A stretch of 64,000 nucleotides of DNA from Paramoeba atlantica (Eukaryota; Discosea), in contig CDRNVI010000053.1 of NCBI GenBank assembly GCA_977017575.1, positions 496,001 to 560,000 on the forward strand, in the 5' to 3' direction. Made by a program: the position numbers and the translations under genes. Positions 45,681 to 54,932 of the stretch are shown in pieces. The notes beneath the pieces were generated by a model. That model worked only from the letters and a program-made list of their open reading frames with translations. It was not told where the DNA came from and did no database searches. Each line of letters opens with the position of its first letter. Within the stretch, counting starts at the first letter, position 1.

Positions 45681-47375
45681 ATGTCTGAGGGGAATCCTGA
45701 ACATGATAAAACGGAGCCAAGCACGCAAGACGTCTACAATCCGAAGTTGCGTGTGGAATTACTTAATTTTCTTTGGTCATTGCATGAGAAACATGGACTC
45801 CGTTCAGAAAACTATACTGAATATCGGCGATATCTCACTCATCGGCTTGCCCGTCTGTACAAAGAACACGGACTGAAGCATGGAAAAGGCCGTTACGTCA
45901 AAAAACCTCTGAATAAAGAAAATGCCACACTGTCCGCGCATGTTCTGATCATTCTACTAACTGCTGAACGCTCTTGGGCCTTGGCAGAAGATCGCAATCA
46001 AGATGTCATGAAGCGTCCGGACATTGCTCATCGCGCATCTCGTCACATCCGCTCTCGCATGCGAAAATGTGTTCGTATTTGCAGCACACTTGAGGAAGTG
46101 TGTACTTGCGTTACTGATGAAGTTACGCTTCTCGAATGCCGTGTATACAAAGCCGAGATGAAAGCTCGTGGAGCAATGATGGCGGACAAATTATGTGAAG
46201 CTAGAGTTTCATTTCAACGTTGCCATGATTTATATACTAAACTTAAGTCATTGTACGACGAAGACAGCTGGATCATTGCTTTAGATCGCATGCGTCCAAT
46301 CGAGGAACTTTTTCGACATTGCCTTTATGTAGAAGGTAAGGAAGTCGACAGTACTTTATTTCATACGCTGCGAACATGTGCAGGACAAGGAGCATTGCAA
46401 TGGGCTCATCAAACTTTGATTATACATCACCGACAACTACAGCGCATGGTGGAAAGGCTCGCAGATTGTGAGGAAAAGGCTAAGGAATTAACCACCATTG
46501 TCGGCATACCGAATGAAAGCACAATAAGACGCAACGCCGAAGTTTATGATCGCTTAATCGCCGTGGCAAACGAATTTATCAACAAGATTGAGGTTGAAAT
46601 AAGAACTGAATCGGATGATCGAAGGCAGCTATATTTAATGCTACACTGCGTAAAATTTCGGCTGTGCCGTGCCCAATATCGACGAACTCTTATGCATATT
46701 CGATTTTATGAATTCAAAAATATTCCAAAAGATTTTAAGACATGTTTGGATCTACCTTCTTCGATTTGCTCTGATCTCGTTCGATTGTATCGTTCGTTAA
46801 TTGACGAATGTAGCGAAATATGCGAAATTCCGGGAATGGATCTTTCCGATCAGGAGTACTTTGAGGCATTACATGCCTACGGTCGTGGTGCCGCCTTGTA
46901 TTATCGCGCGTTGGTGTGGTTTTCTGTTCAAGAATCTATCAAAGGTGTGGCATGCATAAGGGAAGCAGAGACGCTTCTTGCGAGTTGTTTGAAAGTGGAA
47001 GCAGTTTCCGAAATCGCGAATTCTTTGTGCACACGTGTACGCGGGTGCAAGGCAAAGTTGCAGGCAGAAGCTGTGTTAAGCAAAGCTAATGAAAAGAAAC
47101 TGGCAAATTGCCCCACGGAACAATCTGTATGGGTATTACCTCACAAAGAGCTTTCCGGGGAACAGGAAGTCAATGCAATAGAAAGAATGCGTGCATCGAA
47201 GGAAGTGTGTCTTACAGATGAAATGCCCCAGCTGCTAACTATGTTCCCGAAGCCTACTTTTTACGATATTGCAGGTTCTTTCGTTATGAATCCCGAACCC
47301 GAAAACGGCTATTCTGAAGATGTGAAAGAAGAACACTCTAGTTCGCCTCGTAGTTGGCTTTCAAGTTGGCTATGA
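45681..47375 (+). CDS. SRP68: Signal recognition particle subunit SRP68
   Basis: SRP68 binds SRP RNA and, with SRP72, completes the S domain of the particle that targets ribosomes to the ER. The 564-residue protein shows the N-terminal RNA-binding region: FLWSLHEKHGLRSENYTEYRRYLTHRLARL (quoted start FLWSLHEKHGLRSENY), HGKGRYVKK and ILLTAERSWALA, the counterparts of QHGLRHGDFQRYR...LMDAERAW in human SRP68. TPR-like helices fill the middle. The C-terminal SRP72-binding peptide is clear as MPQLLTMFPKPTFYDIAGSFV, like PKPLFFDLA in animals. Length is a little shorter than in animals. Confidence 0.92.
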   Translation: MSEGNPEHDKTEPSTQDVYNPKLRVELLNFLWSLHEKHGLRSENYTEYRRYLTHRLARLYKEHGLKHGKGRYVKKPLNKENATLSAHVLIILLTAERSWALAEDRNQDVMKRPDIAHRASRHIRSRMRKCVRICSTLEEVCTCVTDEVTLLECRVYKAEMKARGAMMADKLCEARVSFQRCHDLYTKLKSLYDEDSWIIALDRMRPIEELFRHCLYVEGKEVDSTLFHTLRTCAGQGALQWAHQTLIIHHRQLQRMVERLADCEEKAKELTTIVGIPNESTIRRNAEVYDRLIAVANEFINKIEVEIRTESDDRRQLYLMLHCVKFRLCRAQYRRTLMHIRFYEFKNIPKDFKTCLDLPSSICSDLVRLYRSLIDECSEICEIPGMDLSDQEYFEALHAYGRGAALYYRALVWFSVQESIKGVACIREAETLLASCLKVEAVSEIANSLCTRVRGCKAKLQAEAVLSKANEKKLANCPTEQSVWVLPHKELSGEQEVNAIERMRASKEVCLTDEMPQLLTMFPKPTFYDIAGSFVMNPEPENGYSEDVKEEHSSSPRSWLSSWL

Positions 47376-47964
47376 AAGTATGGAGTCTATTTTTGAACGA
47401 GTTTCTTTCATTGAGAAATAAAGCTCCATGAACACAAAAGTTATTAGTACTATTTTAATCCTTTTTCTCAGTACAGGAGGAATAATTTTCATCACAAATA
47501 ATCAAGCACGGCGTCTTATGAACGACGAGAACCACTGAAAATCTAATGTCACCGGCACGCGTGATGCTCTGCTAAATATTTTGTACAGTATTCAGTGCTA
47601 TTCATTGTTATCATCTTTCGATATCTGTGTATGTTCCTTTTGTGCTGTCATTTTTCGTCCTGGTACAATATTTAAGTATTTGGTCTTAATGTTTTATTTG
47701 TTATAAAATTCAAAACATACGAAATCTACACTTTGCTAGTGCTGAATAAAATGCGCAATATCAAATTAAAAGATCTGTCCTAAGAAAAGTTAACTGAGAC
47801 TTCAATTTTGAACGAGTATTGAGAAATAAATATTCGATGTACATGTAACGTAAAATTGGTATTTTTTTGCGCAATCTATGATCATAGTAGTCTATGTACA
47901 TGTATAATCTTGATTTTTTTCGTAACCACTTTTATGCATTTGATTTTAACCAACTTCATCTTTC
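47376..47964. other. 589-base AT-rich spacer
   Basis: No gene is seen. The phrase TTTTGAACGAG...TTGAGAAATAAA occurs near 47390-47421 and again near 47805-47830, perhaps a duplicated 3' end signal. ACATGTA occurs near 47839 and twice near 47895. Confidence 0.35.
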
Positions 47965-48645
47965 ATGGAAGACGTGTGGGTGCCTCCGGATGAGATCGCA
48001 GGGCAAAAAGAGTCGGCGAGGGATACAGCTCGGATTCCATCCTTAATGGAACGACTGAATTTGCTTTGGACTAATGAACGGTTGTGTATGGATTTGTTGC
48101 ACTACGATGAAGGTATCGTAAATGCAGTTCTTTCTGAACTCTCATCCAGGGAGGAGGCAGCCTCCACGGCGAAATCCCCCAGCACTACACTTGCCTTTGA
48201 CCCCTTTGATTTAATTCGCACCGAGCTGACCCGATGCAAATATATACTCTCGGACTATTTACGCATTAGACTAGAAAAGATAGCAGAGATATCACACTCC
48301 CTGCCGCTTGATGAGGTGAGGCAGCGAAAGCTTTCTCCGCAAGAAAAGTCATGGGCTACAACGTATGCGCGAATGGAGCACAGCGCCATGTTAGATGGTG
48401 GGCTTGGGATGTTGCCTGAAGAGCTGCACTCCCTCACCCCGGGTCCTCCTCCCGCGGATGGAGAAGAAATTCTTTGTGAGGCTCCTCTGCATCACTACGT
48501 ATTTACCCGAGTTTTGGTGGACGTGGGGTCATGGGATCTTGGTGGCGAAGCGAATTCGTACGATCTAAAAAAAGGAGACCTGTATGCGTTAAAATATGGA
48601 GCTGTCGCGGACTTGATCAAAAAAGGAAAAGCTGCTCTGGTATGA
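47965..48645 (+). CDS. SLD5: GINS complex subunit SLD5
   Basis: SLD5 is one of four GINS subunits that, with CDC45 and MCM2-7, form the replicative helicase. The 226-residue protein has the family layout: an N-terminal helical A domain (LMERLNLLWTNERLCMDLL near 28-46), then LIRTELTRCKYILSDYLRIRLEKI (quoted core RCKYILSDYLRIRLEKI), LSPQEKSWATTYARM and a C-terminal B domain. The B domain has PLHHYVFTRVLVDVG and YDLKKGDLYALKYGAVADLI. Length matches SLD5 in other eukaryotes. Confidence 0.94.
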   Translation: MEDVWVPPDEIAGQKESARDTARIPSLMERLNLLWTNERLCMDLLHYDEGIVNAVLSELSSREEAASTAKSPSTTLAFDPFDLIRTELTRCKYILSDYLRIRLEKIAEISHSLPLDEVRQRKLSPQEKSWATTYARMEHSAMLDGGLGMLPEELHSLTPGPPPADGEEILCEAPLHHYVFTRVLVDVGSWDLGGEANSYDLKKGDLYALKYGAVADLIKKGKAALV

Positions 48646-48845
48646 AGTATGTCCTGTTTGTGCTTTTTGTCGTTTGTTCCACTGCATTATTTTTACGCGT
48701 ATTTTAATATGCAATGCTTCACAAGAAGACAAATAAGACAGGTCTTTTCGGTGAAAGTAAAGGAAAATTCGCTTTTCTTATGACTTTTTAGCTTGGCATT
48801 TTTCCTTTCGACAAAAGGACATTATCTACGTACATAATATTGTAT

Positions 48846-49058
48846 ATGACTATTGTATACCCTTTTTCCGTTATTTTCTATGGTATGCCAGGGGTGTCGG
48901 GGGTTCGCTTGTCGAAGAAAGTTCACCCTCAGCCGTATATCACGCCGGACGGAAGCATAGTGCGAGCAGTGGCTTCAAAGCCACGGGCTTGTCACGAGAA
49001 GGGTTTTCTGTGGAAAAAGGACACACTCATCACCAAAAGAAATGGAATTAGAGGATAG
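48846..49058 (+). CDS. Possible small basic protein of 70 (or 57) residues
   Basis: An open frame fills a 540-base gap between SLD5 and the barrel gene. From the second Met (48885) it reads as a compact basic protein: PGVSGVRLSKKVHPQPYITP, then DGSIVRAVASKPRACHEKGF and a KRNG ending. Codon use looks coding-like, and an acceptor-like AAAAG follows a pyrimidine run near 48800-48819. I do not recognise the family. A small ribosomal or respiratory subunit is possible. Confidence 0.5.
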   Translation: MTIVYPFSVIFYGMPGVSGVRLSKKVHPQPYITPDGSIVRAVASKPRACHEKGFLWKKDTLITKRNGIRG

Positions 49059-49187
49059 AGTGTGGCACTGTACTAAGAAATGCAAGGGTAGATTTCTAGA
49101 TAGGGTGTAAAGCAATTTTTTTTCAAAAAAGGCGAATTTTGCTTTACTTTAACCCTCTTTTCAATATTGTCTACGTAACATTTGCTT

Positions 49188-50225
49188 ATGAATTTTTGGG
49201 GTGCAAAGACGGAATCTCCAGCACTTGAAGAATCACGGGAAGCTGATGATACCTCGCACATACCAGACACTACGCCTGAATCCAAAGCGCGAGAGGACGC
49301 CGTTAACATCCGGAATAAACTTAGAGAAGAGCTTCGTCACAAACCGAAACCTGGTCAACACTTTTCATATGAAAAATTTTTCCGTCCCGCAGCTCGCGTT
49401 CTAATGGAACAAGCTATGGGTGAGGGAGGGGAAGGTCTGTCCCTCGTCTCCACGAATCAAACGATGAATCTCAGCACAACCACCAAGTACGTCCTTAATA
49501 ATCGCCAGACCAGCGCATGGGAAATCACCCTCCAATCTCACGGTTTCTCCGACTTCGTCAGCGCAACCTACAGCACCCTGAATCGTTACCAGCTCATGTA
49601 CCAACGCATCTTCAAAACCGGAGCCATGGGGGTCGCCCAATGGATGGTCCAACCCAGTCCCCTGGCCCCCGGTCCCGTCCCCCCGGGCAACTTCTTCGGT
49701 CTCCTCGAGTACCCCTGGCGCCCCCACGGCTGCACCGCGCTCTCCTACCTCAAAGGCCAGCACCTCGCCCTCAGCCACACCGAGCGCCCCCTCCGCGGCC
49801 TCTACCTCGGCTCCACCCTCACCTACGACCTCACCACCCACGACACCACCGCCGCCTACGCCCTCCAGTCCACCTCCCCCGACCGCAGGCACACTCTCGC
49901 CGCCGAGTACAAGTCCAACGGCGACCTGCGCCTCGCGCTGCTCCACCGCCACTGGCCCACCGACACCGAGGCCGTGCTCGAGGTCGACCTCGCGCGGCGC
50001 AAGAGCGGCGCCCGCACCTCCGGCCTCACCGCGGGCCTCCGACGAAACCTGCTCGGGGGCGGGGTGCTCAACCTCGTGGTGAGCCCTCTCGCCAAGGTCC
50101 GCGGGATGCTGGAGCTGCCGTTCGGGCAGCTGGAGCGCGGGGGGGGCCCGGTGAAGGTGGCGTATAACGTGAGTTATGACCTCCCCTCGAGCACGGTGAA
50201 ACATGGGGTGACGATTCAGATGTGA
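49188..50225 (+). CDS. Mitochondrial outer-membrane beta-barrel, Tom40/ATOM40-like
   Basis: This is the likely pore of the mitochondrial protein import complex. The 345-residue protein has a polar N-terminal region (about 1-60), a short amphipathic segment with YEKFFRPAARVLMEQA, and then alternating beta strands from about residue 80 to the end (for example WEITLQSHGFSDFVSATYS, LYLGSTLTYDLTTHDTTAAY). The last eight residues, KHGVTIQM, fit the mitochondrial beta-signal (polar-x-Gly-x-x-hydrophobic-x-hydrophobic). There is no presequence. In kinetoplastids the counterpart is ATOM40; VDAC-type porins share the fold and are the alternative. The first 80 codons have ordinary composition, but from about 49500 on third positions are nearly all C or G. 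Confidence 0.7.
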   Translation: MNFWGAKTESPALEESREADDTSHIPDTTPESKAREDAVNIRNKLREELRHKPKPGQHFSYEKFFRPAARVLMEQAMGEGGEGLSLVSTNQTMNLSTTTKYVLNNRQTSAWEITLQSHGFSDFVSATYSTLNRYQLMYQRIFKTGAMGVAQWMVQPSPLAPGPVPPGNFFGLLEYPWRPHGCTALSYLKGQHLALSHTERPLRGLYLGSTLTYDLTTHDTTAAYALQSTSPDRRHTLAAEYKSNGDLRLALLHRHWPTDTEAVLEVDLARRKSGARTSGLTAGLRRNLLGGGVLNLVVSPLAKVRGMLELPFGQLERGGGPVKVAYNVSYDLPSSTVKHGVTIQM

Positions 50226-50611
50226 GGATCGGGGGTGGGGCGGGGGAGAGGGGGGGGGTTTGGGGTGTGGGCGATGGATTGTGCCTTGGAGGTTTTTTTT
50301 GCGTTTGAGGGGTATGTTACTGGGTGGTGCTGATTGTGATTAGGGTTGAATCGGACGGCTCTGTGAAGGAGGCTCTTTTTTTATGGAGAAGGGTGTAAGA
50401 TTTAGGGATGTTCCTGAAGTTTTGTGTTCTACTAACTTTTATTATCCTAATCTTTTCGATAGCAGGCGTTCTCTCGAAACTTTGTATTCTAGTGCACAAA
50501 TGCTGGTTTTTATTTTCTGCAATGTTTTTTTGACAAAGACAGGTATAGATGACATGTATACGTATACTTTAATTAGTGTAGAATAATACGCGCTGTACGT
50601 ATCCGTTTATT
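50226..50611. other. 386-base spacer starting with a G-rich block
   Basis: Right after the barrel gene's stop, bases 50228-50275 are strongly G-rich (runs of G5-G9 with short interruptions), able in principle to form a quadruplex in DNA or the 3' untranslated RNA. The rest is AT-rich with no gene. Confidence 0.5.
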
Positions 50612-51481
50612 ATGACCGAAATTGCCAAGGATTTGTGTGCAGGCACTATGGCTGGCATGATGTGCAAGGTTGTGGAATACCCTATGGACACTGTGAAGGT
50701 TCGTCTACAGGATATGCACTGCACCTACCGGGGTACTCTAGACTGCATAGTCCGCATGTTTCGAGAGGAGGGACCACTTGGGTTTTATCGAGGTCTTCCC
50801 GCCCCGCTCTACGGGTGCATGATTGACACTGCGACCATCTTTGTCGTCTACAACGGTCTCTCCAACACATACCGCAATTGGAAGGGCAGTGCGTTGAATT
50901 CTGATCTCCCATTAGCGGGGACGGCGGCCGCGGGGTTTGGCGCCGGTCTTGCCGTCTCTGTCGTGCTCACTCCGATAGAGTTGGTCAAGTGCCGCATGCA
51001 GGTGCAGGACACACTGCCTCCGGAGAAGCAAGTCTACAAGGGGGTGTGGCATTGCGCTTGCCGGACGGTGTCCCAGGAGGGGGTACGGGGACTATTCCGG
51101 GGGTACACCTCATTTGCCGCGCGCGAGGCTCCTGGGAGTGCATTATGGTACGCAGTGTATGAGGGACTGCGTTCGTATCTTGCCCCGCACGGGGGTTCAC
51201 GCTCAGATGTACCGCTACTTGGCACTGCCATGGCCGGGGCCGCAGCGGGATTCTCGTACTGGACCGCAACCTTTCCTACAGATGTGGTAAAAACGCGAAT
51301 CCAAGTGGATCCAGAGTATGCGAATCACACCTTGAAACAAGGACTTAAGGATGTGTACCGTGAAGGGGGAGTTCGATCTCTCTACAAAGGCTGGGGTGTG
51401 ACGGTGGCTCGGGCCATGCCCTCGCACGCGTTGCTCTTTGTGACGTATGAATACTGCAAGAGGTATTTGGACACTTTGTAG
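50612..51481 (+). CDS. Mitochondrial carrier (SLC25), ornithine/basic amino acid or carnitine type
   Basis: This inner-membrane exchanger has three tandem repeats of about 95 residues. All three signature motifs P-X-[DE]-X-X-[KR] are intact: YPMDTVKVRLQ (about 23-33), TPIELVKCRMQ (about 119-129) and FPTDVVKTRIQ (about 219-229), each followed by the expected aromatic/Gly motif (FYRGL, LFRGY, LYKGW). The sequence most resembles the ORT1/SLC25A15-SLC25A20 branch; substrate cannot be fixed. At 289 residues it is minimal, with no leader. It lies next to a second, longer carrier of the same branch. Confidence 0.93.
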   Translation: MTEIAKDLCAGTMAGMMCKVVEYPMDTVKVRLQDMHCTYRGTLDCIVRMFREEGPLGFYRGLPAPLYGCMIDTATIFVVYNGLSNTYRNWKGSALNSDLPLAGTAAAGFGAGLAVSVVLTPIELVKCRMQVQDTLPPEKQVYKGVWHCACRTVSQEGVRGLFRGYTSFAAREAPGSALWYAVYEGLRSYLAPHGGSRSDVPLLGTAMAGAAAGFSYWTATFPTDVVKTRIQVDPEYANHTLKQGLKDVYREGGVRSLYKGWGVTVARAMPSHALLFVTYEYCKRYLDTL

Positions 51482-52028
51482 CGCGCTCGAGTAGTCCTTG
51501 GGGGAATCACATGATGTGGAACGCGCAGTATTGCATCGAAAGTTTGTGGCATCACACATGAATCTTTTCCTGCAAATTGTTGTTTGCTCTATCCTCTGAT
51601 TTCCTTGTTTCGTCTGATTCTTTTTTTAATTTTGTACCTTTTTTGGCTTAAATTTTTCATGGTGTTATTCATAGTGGCTGTTAAGTTCATGTTCTAGTTT
51701 GAGATAAATGGGCGGCATTGATTCTACACTACAATTCCTAGTAAAGGGTTACTAAGACTCGATATCCTTCTAATTATGTAGTAGCTTAATTATGTAATGA
51801 TTTATTACGCTAATTATGTAATAGCAAAAGGAATAACATTTACTGTACTGAATAACAATCTAAAATAATACAACGTAACAACGGACACGCTACTGTTGTA
51901 TGTTGTCCAAAATCGTACCATCAAGGGCAATGATCTTGATTTTAAATACATGTATAAATCATAGATGTATAAATTAGAGTAGGTTCTAGAGTATGGAGAT
52001 TTCCAGCCATTAAAAGCGCGGTACGAAG
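51482..52028. other. 547-base spacer
   Basis: No gene is seen. CTAATTATGTAAT-like units repeat three times near 51769-51822. Confidence 0.35.
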
Positions 52029-53066
52029 ATGCAGATACTTTCATCTACCAATGAAGACAATTCGAAGGATACACCGTTTTCCTCTTTGCGAATATTAGCG
52101 GAGTTTACGGATGGGTCATCTAAAAACGTGGAGGTAGAATCACACACGAATTTTTCTGGTGTTATTATCGATTTGATTTCCGGAACGATGGCTGGCACAA
52201 CCGCACATCTTCTCGAACACCCCTTCGACACCGTGAAAGTGCGCCTGCAAGATGAACGATGCCTCTACCGCGGACCTCTGGATGCTGTGTTCCGCATGTC
52301 ACGTCAGGAAGGCTTGTTTAGTTTTTACAGTGGTGTGCAAGCTCCACTAGTTTCCAGCTGTGTCGAGACTTCTCTTCTTTTTGCAGTATACGGCCTGCTG
52401 ACACGTACTATGCGGGATTGTTACGGATACTCAGATGTCACTGAATTGTCTCCTGTACAATTTTCACTTGCAGGGGGCGTCGCCGGTGGAGTGGTTGGGT
52501 TTGTGCTCGCCCCGCTGGATCTTGTAAAGTGTCGTCTACAAGTTCAGGACGCTCATAACCACCCTAGCCATGCGCGAACCGTCCCACACCAATACGGCGT
52601 CACGAATCCACGCTACCGGGGATTACTGCACTGCACGTTTCATGTCGCACGCAAGGAGGGTATTCGCTCGCTTTTTCGGGGCGCCACTCCAGCATTGCTA
52701 CAGCAAGCTGTAGGGACTACATTCTGGTACGGTAGCTATGAGGCGACCCGTGGAGTGCTCGCTCAACGTGAAGGCATCACACCTAGTGAACTCTCGATGA
52801 GTAAAGTCGCGTTCGCGGGTGCCGTCGCGGGGGTGTTGGATTGGGCTGTTCTGTACCCCGCTGACGTGGTTGCTACACGCATGCGAGTAAATCCGCAATA
52901 CTCTACACACTCCGTCCGTGGTGTGTTTCAGGCAGTATATCGCGAAGGAGGTGTGCGAGCACTCTACAAAGGGTGTGGAATTACCATTGTTCGCGCAATT
53001 CCTGCCCATGCGCTGTTATTCGTGACATATGAGTGGTCTCGTAAACACTTGGAGAGAATTCTTTGA
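52029..53066 (+). CDS. Mitochondrial carrier (SLC25), second tandem copy with N-terminal extension
   Basis: This is a 345-residue carrier with an extra N-terminal segment of about 45 polar residues before the first repeat. Signature motifs are HPFDTVKVRLQ (about 63-73), APLDLVKCRLQ (about 160-170) and YPADVVATRMR (about 275-285). The last has Ala where Lys/Arg normally completes the matrix salt bridge. Shared phrases with the upstream carrier (DTVKVRLQD, LVKCR-QVQD, YREGGVR-LYKG-G, HALLFVTYE) show the two arose by tandem duplication and then diverged. The substrate is probably of the same class. The less compact loop between repeats 2 and 3 carries an insertion. Confidence 0.93.
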   Translation: MQILSSTNEDNSKDTPFSSLRILAEFTDGSSKNVEVESHTNFSGVIIDLISGTMAGTTAHLLEHPFDTVKVRLQDERCLYRGPLDAVFRMSRQEGLFSFYSGVQAPLVSSCVETSLLFAVYGLLTRTMRDCYGYSDVTELSPVQFSLAGGVAGGVVGFVLAPLDLVKCRLQVQDAHNHPSHARTVPHQYGVTNPRYRGLLHCTFHVARKEGIRSLFRGATPALLQQAVGTTFWYGSYEATRGVLAQREGITPSELSMSKVAFAGAVAGVLDWAVLYPADVVATRMRVNPQYSTHSVRGVFQAVYREGGVRALYKGCGITIVRAIPAHALLFVTYEWSRKHLERIL

Positions 53067-53099
53067 TTTATCACTAGTCCATCCAACAAAAGTAGACGC

Positions 53100-53170
53100 A
53101 TTTCTTAGAAATGGGTCTACTAGTAGAAATTACTAGTAGAAAGATTACTAGTAGAAAGATTCTACTAGAT
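53100..53170. repeat. Short tandem repeat of ATTACTAGTAGAAAG
   Basis: Three to four imperfect 15-16-base copies centred on the palindrome CTACTAGTAG lie in the spacer after the second carrier gene. Confidence 0.55.
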
Positions 53171-53323
53171 TCTAATAAATCTAACAGGTTCAAATAGGAG
53201 CTAATAAACTGAAAGTCGGTATTGTACTTAATAATGGATATCCATGGGGATATTAAAGGAAGAAACACAATGAAACACTAAATTTTAGTTAGTTTTTATT
53301 TATACAATTTTGTCGACACAATC

Positions 53324-53779
53324 ATGACAATAGAGTTTGAGCCCTGCGTAGAAGACTTCTATTCTTTTGAAGAGATACCTGAAGGTTCTCTTCTTATTCT
53401 TCTTCAAGTTGGTTTCGCCGGTTGCTTATCTATCGCTCTTCTCCTTGGCATGATTTCATTGATTCGACACCAATGTTTTTGTCGCGCATGGAGGAATGTA
53501 CTATGTGTAGTGGCTGGAGTGCCTATTTTCTTTACAATACTAGATAGATTGCGACAGTACCTCATAACAATGGCCAATTCTACAATTTTGATGCTTTCAA
53601 TTTCTCAAATGGAACAGAAATGGCGCGAGAGCATAACACTTCAGAATTCTTTACTACTAGGGATTATGTTTTCCGTTGCAGGCTTCTTTGCGAGTTTGGA
53701 ATGTCATTTAAAATACGTATCACTGCATCTAGAGAAACCCCCTGTTAAGACTTCATCGAAAACAACAGGTTCTTTATAA
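53324..53779 (+). CDS. Three-TM membrane protein, tentatively BAP31-like
   Basis: The 151-residue protein has hydrophobic segments at about residues 22-46, 59-78 and 108-128, separated by short charged loops (ILDRLRQYL after TM2, QKWRESITLQN before TM3). The topology and the charged residues at the ends of TM2 and TM3 resemble the N-terminal half of BAP31/Yet proteins of the ER, which assist membrane-protein traffic. The C-terminal coiled coil of BAP31 is missing; only a short Lys/Ser tail follows TM3. The assignment is tentative. Confidence 0.7.
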   Translation: MTIEFEPCVEDFYSFEEIPEGSLLILLQVGFAGCLSIALLLGMISLIRHQCFCRAWRNVLCVVAGVPIFFTILDRLRQYLITMANSTILMLSISQMEQKWRESITLQNSLLLGIMFSVAGFFASLECHLKYVSLHLEKPPVKTSSKTTGSL

Positions 53780-53829
53780 GCAGTAAAATCCATTATGCTG
53801 AAAATATCATTGTTGTCTACAATGCTGTA

Positions 53830-54552
53830 TACAGGGGGGATCACCAATATCGGGACACCTCCCATTTTTGTACCATGTGTCCGTTTCACCTGATTTTTGT
53901 TGCAAAAGAGATATCTCGACGCGAATATGATCCGAACGACATTTGGCGCCTATTTAAACACACTTGTAAAAAATGGTATAAAAAAAATAAAAAACAATCT
54001 CCAAAAAATATGCAAATTTATGTAAAAATTGTGCAAATCCCGTTAAAATTGTCTATTAAAGGATACAATTCTATCCCCCGAGCATACATCCTACTTTAAG
54101 TCACCTGACTTAAACTTGATAGAAAACTTGTGGTCAATCATGCATGACTACATTCATAGTTCTTTGCGTCCGAAAAATAGGCATGAATTTCGAGAGGCCA
54201 TACCCAAGGCTATTGAATATCTCCTAACCGAAAAGCGGGATATCCTAGAGAAGACTCTGAAGAGCCTCCCAAAACGGTTAGAAGAGTTACGAAAGTGTAA
54301 CGGAGGGATTATTTCATACTAAATAACTTTTTCAATGCTTTTTAAGACATTTTTATCCACATTTTCAAATGTGCAAATTTTGAAAAAAATCGTTTTTGTC
54401 ATACACACCCTACTTTTTAGGTGTTTAAATAGGCGCAAAATGTCGTTCCGATCATATTCGCGTCGAGATCTCTCTTTTGCAACAAAAATCAGGTGAAACG
54501 GACACATGGCACAAAAATGGCGGGTGTCCCGATATTGGTGATCCCCCCTGTA
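53830..54552. mobile_element. 723-base Tc1/mariner element with about 130-base TIRs, internally deleted
   Basis: The ends TACAGGGGGGATCACCAATA and their inverted match at 54533-54552 begin TIRs that run nearly unbroken for about 130 bases, including TCCGTTTCACCTGATTTTTG and GGCGCCTATTTAAACAC. TA flanks both sides. Only the last part of a Tc1-type transposase remains inside. Close agreement of the two TIRs suggests fairly recent movement in trans. Confidence 0.85.
54083..54322 (+). pseudogene. C-terminal remnant of a Tc1-type DDE transposase
   Basis: The frame reads SPDLNLIENLWSIM (around 54101-54142), the hallmark block carrying the third catalytic residue (Glu) of Tc1 transposases. It continues with a helical tail ending near LPKRLEELRKCNGGIISY, as in intact family members. 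The DNA-binding domain and both catalytic Asp residues are absent, so the copy cannot encode an active enzyme. Confidence 0.85.
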
Positions 54553-54932
54553 TATTGCAGTACAGTGCTGAAAATGCTGTGTTAGTATAATTTATACTAA
54601 CAATCTTTATAATAAGATTCTTGTGGTGCACTATATCATTTTGTTCTTGCATAAGAATTCTCATACACTTGTATGAGATATACTCGTATAAAACTCTTCC
54701 CAGAAATTTATTCCTTACGCTTCTTTAAAGACAGACAATAGGGAAAGGTACAGGAAGTTGAATTTTTGATACATTAATAATTTATTTTATATGTTTTTGA
54801 GTTGTTCACACAGTTAAAAGTGACTACATTTCTAAAACGGAGTACGACTTTCGTTACATGGTTCCCAATTCGTGTATATGAATAAAGCCTACATTTTTCT
54901 GCATTACTTTTCATTGGTATTGATTTAGATCA
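54553..54932. other. 380-base AT-rich spacer
   Basis: I see no gene or clear signal. Confidence 0.3.

Noticed and set aside
49401-50204. A 267-codon antisense ORF and a 216-codon + strand Pro/Arg-rich ORF over the barrel gene
   Set aside because: Both are shadows caused by the very high GC3 of the real frame; their composition is low-complexity Gly/Glu/Val or Pro/Arg/His.
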